DNA of 64,000 nt from Bactericera cockerelli. Taxonomy: Eukaryota > Arthropoda > Insecta > Hemiptera > Triozidae. Within the stretch, counting starts at the first letter, position 1. Each line of letters begins with the position of its first letter. Below, piece by piece: positions 1-8,452 of the stretch. The notes under the pieces are model-generated. The model searched no databases. It was not told the DNA's origin and saw only the letters and a program-made list of their open reading frames with translations. The position numbers and the translations under genes were made by a program. The DNA lies in the NCBI GenBank assembly GCA_024516035.1, contig JAMCCL010000017.1, positions 400,786 to 464,785 of the forward strand, given 5' to 3'.

Positions 1-285
1 ACTAAATACCCAAGTATTTTTTTACTCCTAACTTTTAGTGTCCCTAAAGGCCCATTTTTTGGTTCATTGCTTATAACTCAAGAACGGTACATTTTTTGTA
101 AAAACATGTTCCATTCTGAATGAAAGTTGATAAACTTTTCTACAACTCTGATTTTATTTTCTCTATAAAATAAAGAGGACCGTCATAAGGCGTCCGTATA
201 CCGGACGCACGATGCTCGTGGACGGAGCATTATATGAGAAATGAACGATTGATGGACGTGGTAATGATGGTGGGATGATGTACAT

Positions 286-320
286 AACTCTCTCTCCAAG
301 GAACCCTTGGAGAGAGAGTT
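286..320. repeat. 16-bp perfect inverted repeat, 3-nt loop
   Basis: Arms 286-301 and 305-320 are exact reverse complements (AACTCTCTCTCCAAGG and its complement) around the loop AAC. The right arm belongs to the piggyBac reading frame. The left arm is an inverted copy placed exactly where piggyBac similarity starts, so the hairpin marks the truncation breakpoint. Confidence 0.9.
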
Positions 321-1100
321 GTCAATTCTCTAGTGGATACAATTGCTCCTGGTACGCATGTGACATTATTCTTTGATAAATTCTTTACATCGGTATATCT
401 CATGAATTCTTTGAATCATGGTACTGTCGGAACATGCATTAGCAATAGACGAAATTTGCCAAAATTCTCTGTCGATAAACGCCAACTCCAGAAATTTGAA
501 TCCATCTTCCGCGTGAACGAGAATGGAACAATCTATACAGAATGGAAGGATACAAAGAATGTGATTGTTCTATCCAACTGCCACTCAAATGAATTGGACA
601 ATGTCACAAGGAAAGAAAAGGATGGTACAAGACTTCAAGTACCATGTCCCAAGATCATCTCTGATTATAACAAATACATGATTGGTGTGGATAGAAATGA
701 CCAGCTTGTTACTCAATTCGGCCATGGTCGTAAGTCAGGAAGATGGTGGAAGAAGGTTTTCTGGAAAATGGTGATGATGTGTGTCGTGAATACTATGATC
801 ACCAAGAACAATCTCACCGGAGAAAAAAGTCCCATATTCCCTGTGATGATAGCTCTCGCTGAACAACTAATTGCCCGAGGAAGGTCAATAACTCCGGTCC
901 GAAGAACTAGAGTCTATGGTCGTCCTTCAAGGCGTGTCAACAGTCCTCTGAATGTTAGGGACCATTTGCCAGTGGAACAAGGAAGTCGGAAAAGATGTGT
1001 GCGATGTTCCATCAGACACATTGAGACTAGGACACGCACAATGTGTAGAATGTGTAATGTGGCACTGTGCAGATTATGCTTCACTCCCTATCATACCTAG
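306..1100 (+). pseudogene. piggyBac (PGBD) transposase, 3' part only
   Basis: This is the C-terminal half of a piggyBac-family DDD transposase, an enzyme that normally excises and inserts DNA at TTAA sites in the nucleus. Visible motifs are FFDKFFTS, which carries the second catalytic Asp, and the conserved block around GVDRNDQL, which carries the third. The C-terminal tail is a Cys-rich zinc domain (CVRCSIRH, CRMC, CRLCFTPYH). The first catalytic Asp and the whole N-terminus (normally about 300 further residues) are absent. The frame is open from 288 with no good initiator; the first in-frame start-like codon is a GTG at 333. The truncation coincides with the hairpin at 286-320. I see no terminal repeat or TTAA pair around it, so it is a dead fragment. 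Confidence 0.9.
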
Positions 1101-1217
1101 GTAGAAGTAGAAGGTCCTACTTACAATATTGGAGTGTTCATATCTTTTATTTTCCTAATTTATAACAAAGAACAATTGTGATATTAAGTGTTATTTTTTA
1201 TTTTCGTTTTGATTTTC

Positions 1218-1250
<33 letters not shown>

Positions 1251-1396
1251 CAAAAATTAGCTCTAAATGTTGTAATGTAATGTAATAATGTACCTATATT
1301 TATTTTAGTTTTTCTAAATGTTGTCATTACTATTCTTGAAACCCAATATACAGGTTTTAAAAATACTAATGGGACATACTGTCCCACCAAAGAATA
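1101..1396. other. AT-rich 3' flank of piggyBac fragment, A-tract
   Basis: There is no coding signal. It contains an uninterrupted A tract at about 1219-1242 and the start of the GTCCCACCAAAGAATAC repeats. Confidence 0.6.
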
Positions 1397-2019
1397 CTAA
1401 TAGGATGTTCTGTCCCACCAAAGAATACGGCTGGGATATAGAGTCCCACGAAAGAATACGGCTGGGATATATAGTCCCACATCCATTCTACGGTTGGAAC
1501 TTAATTTCCCAGCATTTTCGGAAAAACGGCAAAAGCTAAAATCTTCAAACTTTGTACAGTTCGTATTTATGACCCAATAAATCTAATAGGATGTTCTGTC
1601 CCACCAAAGAATACGGCTGGGATAAAGAGTCCCACGAAAGAATACGGCTGGGATATATCGCCGCTGCAAACTCAAACTGTCGTATCTGCAAATTTTGCCA
1701 TTTTTAGTTGAGAAGCGCACATTCTTCCTTTTTCACGTCACGAACTGTCGTATCTGTACCTCAACTCCTTCCCGAAGTATTCAAGTTTTAAGGTTAGTCG
1801 TATGTGAGTTTCAAAGATTCTCAGCAAGCACGAACCACTATGTTCGCTTCTTAACTGAAAATGGCAAAATTTGCAGATACGACAGTTTGTGTTTGCAGCG
1901 GCGATATATAGTCCCACACCCATTCTACGGTTGGGACTTATTATCCCAGCATTTTCCGGAAAAACGGCAAAAGCTAAAATCTTCAAACTTTGTACAGTTC
2001 TTATTTATGACCCAATAAA
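1397..2019 (+). repeat. 186-bp tandem repeat, two copies
   Basis: Copy 1 (1397-1582) and copy 2 (1583-2019) share the run from CTAATAGGATGTTCTGTCCC to TTATGACCCAATAAAT with few mismatches. Inside each copy a shorter motif (TCCCAC, AAAGAATACGGCTGGGATAT) is itself repeated. Copy 2 is interrupted by the MITE at 1659-1903. I see no open frame of note, and function is unknown. Confidence 0.85.
1659..1903. mobile_element. 245-bp MITE with ~58-bp terminal inverted repeats
   Basis: Left end starts CGCCGCTGCAAACTCAAACT and the right end is its near-perfect reverse complement, extending about 58 bp with a few mismatches. The flanks are ATATAT at 1653-1658 and 1904-1909. The unfilled paralogous site in repeat copy 1 reads GGGATATATAGTCCC, so the insertion and a 6-bp duplication are directly visible. 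No transposase is encoded. The AT-repeat target makes exact TSD length, and therefore superfamily, uncertain. Confidence 0.9.
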
Positions 2020-2332
2020 TAAGATCCAATGAAGAAAATTATAAAATTTATACGCTGCAAAAGTCAGGTTTAAAGGGTATGAGTACTCAGCTGTTTCTAA
2101 TTCAGAGGTCTAAGAAAGACAAATCTGAGTGGTTGGAATAAGGGGAAGGATTGCTCGAGATAGTTGTTTTCTTTTTGAAATTTTACGGAAAAAGTTCCAT
2201 ATGTACAAAATAATAATCTTATAATTAATAAAAAATAATTTTAAAATTATAAATCCTAGCTAGATTTTACAATTCTAAAAATACCTAAACTACTTACCAA
2301 CTAGTTAAATTTAAACAGACTAAAGTATGATG
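2020..2332. other. No gene seen
   Basis: AT-rich sequence between the tandem repeat and the MADF-BESS exon. No open frame or repeat structure stands out. Confidence 0.5.
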
Positions 2333-2824
2333 TCAGAAATGAGACCATTTCATCCCTTGTACAGAAAAAAACATCGACTCCAGCACCGCTGACTGAAACT
2401 GAAGGGTTTGATCTTCATCTAGTTTATTTAAAGAAGGCAAGAGGCTTTTAATAAATACAACAGGGTGGTTTTCTTCATTTCTATCCATTTTCGGTGCAAG
2501 CATCTGTTGATCTAAAAATTTCAGCATTTTAGTATCTACTTCACTCCTAACAGGTACAGCTCTCCTTTTTCTTGTGACACTTTGAGTTGGTTCATGTTCT
2601 TCTGGCTCATCAATGTTGTCACTTTCAATTAATATTGTATCATCCACGACAGAACCAATACTGTCCACAACATTTGGTGAATCCGTGTATATCTTTTTCA
2701 AGAAGGATAGTTGTTCACCATAAATATATGGTCTACTCGTCTTAGCTCCAGAGCCAGAAGCTTTTTCCCCTTTTAGAATTTTGTCTTTTCTCAACCAGGC
2801 ATCTCTTATGGCAGTCCATTTACC
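2333..2824 (-). CDS. MADF-BESS protein, last exon (partial)
   Basis: The exon encodes the second half of a MADF domain (GKWTAIRDAWLRKDK then SGSGAKTSRPYIYGEQLSFL), an acidic/basic linker with RKRR, and a C-terminal BESS motif (FIKSLLPSLNKLDEDQTLQF). MADF-BESS proteins are DNA-binding transcriptional regulators expanded in insects; BESS mediates protein-protein contacts. I set the 5' edge at a polypyrimidine tract plus CAG acceptor immediately before GGTAAATGG, because MADF similarity begins there. The first MADF exon is not found upstream, where a hAT fragment lies instead. It could be a true host exon with a distant first exon or a displaced fragment. The BESS part looks intact and ends in a normal stop. 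Confidence 0.7.
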   Translation of the reverse strand, partial: GKWTAIRDAWLRKDKILKGEKASGSGAKTSRPYIYGEQLSFLKKIYTDSPNVVDSIGSVVDDTILIESDNIDEPEEHEPTQSVTRKRRAVPVRSEVDTKMLKFLDQQMLAPKMDRNEENHPVVFIKSLLPSLNKLDEDQTLQFQSAVLESMFFSVQGMKWSHF

Positions 2825-2870
2825 CTGGATTAGTTTACCCGAAAGAAGAAAAAAAACAGACACATAATTG

Positions 2871-3239
2871 TTAGGAACCTAATTTTAAATATACAGAGTG
2901 TATTTTAAATAATTTTAAATACAACCCATCATTATCCTCATCCTTATCATCTTCTTCCTTTTCAAACCTTGCCTCTAGACTGCTGACTGTTCTGAGAACT
3001 GCTGACAGCTTCTTTTTGGGCTTTAGATTGTCAGTGTTCATGTCAGCAATCATCTTGGGAGTGACAGTACATTTTGGACTCCCATTCTCCTCCTTTGCAT
3101 ATTGGGATGCCAGCAACAGCCCATTTAAAGTTTCTGTAAGCATTCTGTTTCTGACTCTAGTTTTAGTGAGATTAATTTTCGAGAAAATTCTTTCACATGC
3201 TGCACTGGAATGAGGTAATGACAGGACTGAACCATTCAA
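2871..3239 (-). pseudogene. hAT transposase C-terminal dimerisation fragment
   Basis: The block LSLPHSSAACERIFSKINLT followed by KTRVRNRM is the hAT-family C-terminal dimerisation region, which holds hAT transposases together and contributes to catalysis. An acidic tail (EKEEDDKDEDND) follows. The BED finger, catalytic core and DUF4371-type region are missing, so only the last ~120 residues survive. It is on the same strand as the MADF exon but encodes an unrelated family. Confidence 0.8.
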
Positions 3240-3261
3240 AATCTTTGCCCATTCTGTCAGC

Positions 3262-3686
3262 TCTTACTGCGCCTAAATAGCAATAAAAGTTCAATGTTTT
3301 TAAAATCCTCCAAACACATCTCTACTACGGTAGCTCCAGTAGATCGAATTAGCTGTTTCCAATCCCAGGGTGTAATAATGACCATAGATATTGTTCTTTT
3401 ATACTTTTTTTCATGGTCAGTTTCCATGTGCATGCCCTTTCAACAGGAATTTATGCTCTATTAGTTTAATATTTGGACATTTCTTGAACATGAAGAAGTA
3501 CCCAAGCATTACAATGGTATTTCGGTTTTGGCTGGGGCAGTTGTCGGTCCATACGATTAGTTTTTCAGATTCTGTGCCTTTTAAAAACATTTCAGCCCAC
3601 ATCAGTATAGCTGATCCTGTATTGGAGAGCAGAGGGCTTTTCCAATAGTTAAATGTGAAAATGAGCTTACGGTTGTCGTTCGTCAA
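3262..3686 (-). pseudogene. DUF7869-like transposase fragment
   Basis: The readable peptide has VWTDNCPSQNRN, a DxC/Q-N signature typical of the RNase H-like DUF7869 domain of arthropod transposon proteins, followed by GHAH and, after a frameshift near 3425, METDHEKKYKR and TPWDWKQLIRST. Order and spacing match the end of that domain, where a GHTHM-type motif carries a catalytic residue. N-terminal parts are missing. The pseudogene at 19.3-21.8 kb is the same broad family but carries the preceding portion. Activity is impossible in this state. Confidence 0.65.
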
Positions 3687-4035
3687 TCTTCTTCTGCTCT
3701 ACGCTGGTACCGCTGATGGATTACCTAAAATTGTCTTTGATTAATGATCAAGAAGTTGACAGTAATACTCTGCTCCAATTAGAAGTTCAATGGTAGAATC
3801 TAGTTTTGGATCCACATAAGTTAAATCAGCTGAAGGTAAGTGGGAATACATTTTAATAACATCATTGTTAATAGTGTTTGATAGATTACTGGCAATCTTC
3901 GGTAAGATGACGGCTTGAATATTCAAAGGTCTACTATCTGATTTTATGATATGTTTATGAGGTAAAAGTTGAACACACAACTCCCCTTTGGCTTTTACTG
4001 GATTGGACGTATCAATATCCGAGATGTGGAAGTTT

Positions 4036-4065
4036 TTTTTTTTTTAAGTGGGGTTTAACGTCTTT
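4036..4065 (-). mobile_element. 5'-truncated 5S-SINE stub (tail only)
   Basis: Only the terminal AAGTGGGGTTTAACGTC and poly-T of the 5S-SINE are present. The 13-bp duplication GATGTGGAAGTTT flanks it at 4023-4035 and 4066-4078, proving that a very short reverse transcript was inserted into the BEL/Pao protease region. Confidence 0.9.
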
Positions 4066-4864
4066 GATGTGGAAGTTTGATGCTTTCTATCCAAGCTTGA
4101 GTTGTTGAGCTAAGCGATGCGAGATTATAGAGATTTGACTACCTGAATCAGGGAGACAACGAACAGTATACCACATCCCAAATCTGTCTTAGAATTGCAC
4201 CACTGCAGTTCCCAGAAGTACCGTTGAGTTTGAAGTGGTTGAGGTTTCAACAGCATGATTTCCTGAAAATAGATTGGTTGAGGAAGATTGTCCTTGAGCA
4301 GGAAACCTATCCTTGTGTGAACTGGAGGTTGAGGGATGAGTTTGTTCCTTTGTGTGTCCTTGATATTGGTAACCCAACTTCTGTTGACTTCCACCTGGTT
4401 CAGATTGATGTAGCAAGGAATGGTGATTTTTGCTCTGACAATATTTGCATTGATACATAGATTGACACTCTGGACGAGAGTGTTTGGAACTCAAACAGGC
4501 AAAGCATAATTTTAATTCTTTGACTTGAGCATAGCGCTTTGTAACATCCATCTTTAAAAATTTGGTACATGATGCAATCCTATGATCACCAGAATTACAT
4601 ACTGAACATGTGAACTTTGATTTTTGAAACTGCTTAACTTGGTAAGGTTGTTGAGGTTGAAATGAAGAAAATTGATTATCTCCTGGTTGAGCAGTTACTT
4701 GATAGGTTTTGCGATTAGATTGGCTAATAGGTAATTGAGATTTATCGTTATTCACTGAGTTGTCATGGGTAAGATCCAGAATAGAACATTTGTGACGCAC
4801 AAATTTAACTAGATCCTCAAATTTGAGAAAAAATTTCTGAATTTGCTCGGTTTCAAACTCTTGA

Positions 4865-5082
4865 AGCCAGCGTCAATGGCGCGTTGAATGCACCGGTTCT
4901 CGTTGGATCACCGAAGTTAAGCAACGTCCAGCGAGGTGAAGACTTCGTGATGCTGGCATTCCGGCCCAACCCAGGCTGGGTGAGGTTAATGTGGGTAGCA
5001 GGTTTGTGAGTTTCCTGCAAATGGAGGGTAATAATACCCCCGTTGTGATATGACCATGCAGTTGAAAGCGACGTTTAAAAAA
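4865..5082 (+). mobile_element. 5S rRNA-derived SINE (SINE3-like), copy A
   Basis: The head resembles a 5S rRNA gene (GTTGAATGCACCGGTTCTCG, then ATCACCGAAGTTAAGCAACG). A tail shared with the other copies runs from CAGGCTGGGTGAGGT to GTTGAAAGCGACGTTTA and a poly-A. AAACTCTTGA is duplicated at 4855-4864 and 5083-5092. Compared with copies B and C the 3' third of the 5S part is deleted by roughly 30 bp, so this is a diverged subtype. It sits antisense inside the BEL/Pao gag frame. Confidence 0.92.
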
Positions 5083-5786
5083 AAACTCTTGACGGGTTTT
5101 TTCATCAAGGGCTTTTAATCCCAACTGAAGAAGGATAAATTCTCCTAGGTTTTCAATGTTTAGGCCTCTCAAAGATTCTACATTGATAAGGAAAATATCC
5201 AAGAAATTCCTCAATCCTTTTATGTGATCACTTTGTAAAGGTAAAATTTTTAAGATTTTTGAGAGATAGTTATTGGCTAAAACCCGCTTTTTCCCATAGC
5301 GACCAACCAGATAAGCTAATGGGTAATTTTGAGCCAAAAAAGATGTATGATCAATGCAACTAGCTGCATTGCTCCTTAGGTAAGATTTAAGATAACTGAA
5401 TTTTTGAATATCAGAAAGGTCGGTATTGATATGGATTAACTGGTCATACAAAGATTTGAAAGCAGGAAAAGCAGAAATTTCACCGCTAAATATTGGTACA
5501 TTTATGGTTGGAAGGTGAATTTTGGGTGCTTGAGGAGCTGGAGAAACCGGTGAAGCCATTTCAGCCTTCAAAACGGCTTCTTTAGCCTTCACCTTGAAGT
5601 ACATGGCCTCAAAACTAGATAAAGTTTGATCACAGTCATTGCGGTCAGCCTCATGCAACTATACATTCAAAGTATCCATTGTACTTAAGATTTTCTCAAA
5701 TTTGTCCAACGTTTCGTCAGCTTTTGCAACTCTAACTTTAAAATCACTAACCTTGTTTATATCTAAGCTAGCATTATAACACTCTT

Positions 5787-6044
5787 TTTTTTAAGTGGGG
5801 TTTAACGTCGCTTTCAACTGCCATGGTCATATCACGACGGGGGTTTTACCCTCCATTCGCAGGAAACTCACAAACCTGCTACTCACATTGACCTCACCCA
5901 GCCTGAGTGGGGCCGGGAAAAGCCAGCGTCACGAGAATTAGAATTTGAATGGTCACCCATCCAAGTCTTAACCTCGCTGGATGTCGCTTAACTTCGGTGT
6001 TCTGAAGGGAACCGGTGTATTCAACATGCCATCGACGCTGGCTT
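5787..6044 (-). mobile_element. 5S rRNA-derived SINE, copy B
   Basis: On the minus strand it begins AGCCAGCGTCGATGGCATGT, a near-complete 5S rRNA-like head including CACCGAAGTTAAGCGACATC and TTGGATGGGTGACCATT, then the shared tail and poly-A. TAACACTCTT is duplicated at 5777-5786 and 6045-6054. It differs from copy C at only one or two positions, so it is young. It is inserted in the 5' part of the BEL/Pao gag. Confidence 0.93.
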
Positions 6045-6060
6045 AACACTCTTACATTCG

Positions 6061-7090
6061 CCGATACAGCCTATTTCTGTAGTCTGATGCAATTTTCATT
6101 TGGCCAGCTGGAGAAGCTATGTTTAGTATTGAATATAGAAAGCACTAGGTAACTAAAAAAGGTAAGTATTCTGTAGAAACCACTATTTCTTCTCTGTGTT
6201 AGATTATTGACTAGTTATTAGTTAAATTAAGGTGTAATTTTCACCAAAAAAATGTGATACCTTTAGAAAGTGGGCAAATTATTTAATAAATGCAAAAAAA
6301 CACACTTGAAAATTTTTAAATGGAAAATTTTCATCCAAAAAATATCAAGAAGCACTCACTTGGATTATATAACCACTATAAAATAACTCTCGTGTAAAAA
6401 AAAATCACTACAAATAGTTAGCTGGGTTTAGCTGATAATTGTGACAAAATTTATTTATTAAAATCACTTGGTAAGATTAGTTAGGTGTGTAATACCTTAT
6501 GCAGATAATAGCACAGAACAAGATCATTAAATTTTGGATAATACAAAAATATCCCCTTGAGCACACTTTACTCGGTAAACTCAGAAATAATAACTCTTTA
6601 AACTGAGGTTTGTTATAGAAATAACTACGGGTAAGTGTTATAGGTTAGCAAATATCAGGAGATGAGATAATTAGTTGCTTTAACTTCAACAAAATCTCGG
6701 TGGGTGAGAATTATTAATTATACAACTTTATAAGATTAGATTGTTTAGTGAAATGAATGCAGGTAAATAGCAATATCAAGGTTTTAAGATAATATCGCTA
6801 GCCTAGAAGAGAAGGGAGTTATCTCAAAAAATATCGAAAATGGGATTATTGAAGTTTGATATGTAATTTTTCACGCTCTAGCTATAGCAATCATCAGAAT
6901 TTTTCTAACTCTTTTAGATTCCGCTAGGGAACATTTTTCTGTATAGATACATCTACTAGGGTTTGGTGATTTAAATCACGAGGCAGAAGAGTAGTGCATC
7001 TTCAGCAGTTGAAGAGAGGGGACGTGTAGACGTAAGCTATTTTTTTGGTGAGTGTAGTGCAGTACAGTGATCTTTACTTTTTATGAGCAT
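6061..7090. other. No gene seen; probable 5' leader/LTR side of BEL/Pao
   Basis: About 1 kb of AT-rich DNA lies upstream of the minus-strand gag remnant. It may include LTR or leader sequence by position, but I cannot find a second copy in the window, so this is inference only. Confidence 0.4.
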
Positions 7091-7266
7091 TATTCAAATA
7101 GTTCTAACTTTCTTGTCCCTGGGTGATATCACCAAGACAGCTATATGTTTGACAATTTTTTTTTTTCGTAATTACTGCTGGGGTTAATAAGGAATATGAT
7201 GACACAAAAAAATATTTCGTTCTACCAAAATTTATCATAATTTTTTTTAATTGTTTAGGCCCAAAA

Positions 7267-7881
7267 TCATTACCGTCCTCTGTCCCTGAGCATATTTTTT
7301 TTACATATTTCTATTTTTTTTTATTTATATAGTATATTGTTTTACTCAACTATCGTTTCATTTTACAACAATTCTATTTCACTTCAAGAAGCATAAGGTG
7401 AAATCATAAAAAAAGGTTTTCCATCTTTATAATGATAACTTGAAAACTGTCCCTCAGTTTCAATATCATCACCGTCCGCATTTTTTGAATGCACCAAAAA
7501 AACTGAACAGGATAGAACAAGTTGATACAAGTTCTCTAGGAATCATCTCCCAACCGACCTCAGTTGTCTAGAAGTTACGGAAGTGAGAAGTTGTGCGTGT
7601 CGATTTTTGTACGATGTGTTCAATCTGGTAAGTCATGATTTAATTTTTTACATGATCATTACCGTCTGCCATTTTATTTTTTAAGACGTGCATGTATGTT
7701 TTCATTTTTTTAAACAAATAAATAGTGCCTAATAACTTACATATTTTACTGTTTTTTTTACATTTTAAATCTATTCGAAAAAAATTTAAAAAAATATTTT
7801 CGTAAAAATTGTCATCACCATCCGCATCATTACCGTCCAACTCAATATCGGACGGTAATGACCCAACTCGGACGGTGATGA
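7267..7881. repeat. Cluster of TCATTACCGTCC motifs (left side of candidate element)
   Basis: Copies or near-copies occur at 7267-7278, 7466-7477, 7656-7667, 7812-7823 and 7827-7838 in plus orientation, and at 7850-7861 and 7870-7881 inverted. The same motif (TCATTACCATCC) recurs at 11987, 12008 and 12029, beyond the 775-aa gene and the repeat-protein gene. Dense short motifs at both sides of a transposase-like gene resemble subterminal transposase-binding sites. Confidence 0.7.
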
Positions 7882-8392
7882 ACTAAATAACTGAAATAGC
7901 CTTAATACCAAGATGATTAATAGATTTTTGACCTTTATTAATTAGCTTTGTATTTTTCAATCATTTTTCTCAGATGGTAACTACTCTGTTTTTCTTTTAC
8001 TAATTTATTTTCATTACTTATAATGGACAAAAGCACAAATATGTTTTTTGAATAATAGATTAAAATTGTAGATTGGATGTTCTTTCAATACCTATCATGA
8101 ATAATGAATTTATGATATTATTGCAATTTTCTTGTGTTTGCTTTACATAGGTCTTCTTTTATATTTTACAAGCAGGCTTCGCCCGCTTCGCGTGGCTAAG
8201 GCATGGCCACATTGAACTAAGGCATGGCCGTTACCGGTTTTTTGGCTCTATCTTGGAAACGGTTGGGAGTTTCGCTAAATCCTTACGAACTTGTTTAAAA
8301 TGTAGTTAGTGTAGAAATTTGTATTTTGTCTACTTCGTTTTTTTTTGTACTACATAGGTACATATTTATTTTCTCTATTATTTACAGAGTAA
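7882..8392. other. Upstream region of the 775-aa gene, likely intron end
   Basis: No ORF is evident. A pyrimidine-rich stretch ending TTATTTACAG at about 8377-8386 looks like a splice acceptor directly before the conserved start region of the following gene, so an upstream exon or 5' UTR intron is likely. The short tandem phrase AAGGCATGGCC occurs twice near 8200-8230. Confidence 0.45.
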
Positions 8393-8452
8393 TGAAAATG
8401 GCTAGAAAGACTGTGGCTAACACCAAATTGGAAGCAGAAAGAAAAAAGAAGG

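Larger units (their letters stand above)
3741..6060 (-). pseudogene. BEL/Pao LTR retrotransposon gag-protease remnant
   Basis: Reading on the minus strand from about 6.06 kb down: an N-terminal gag segment, a DUF1759-type gag core (PTINVPIFSGEISAFPAF, LKSYLRSNAA, LGLKALDEKTR), then zinc knuckles (CSVCNSGDHRIASC, CFACLSSKHSRPEC, CKYCQSKNHHSLLH), then a DUF1758-like retropepsin with active site LPDSGSQIS and the later motif IELLIGAEYYCQLL. Together these identify a BEL/Pao element. Reverse transcriptase, RNase H and integrase are absent. Three 5S-derived SINE insertions (4036-4065, 4865-5082, 5787-6044) split the frame, and stop codons lie just before and just after the protease active-site block. 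No LTR pair is identified. Confidence 0.88.

Noticed and set aside
5787..6044. 5S rRNA gene
   Set aside because: Only the head is 5S-like; it is followed by a shared SINE tail and poly-A and flanked by a target duplication. The other copies behave the same way.
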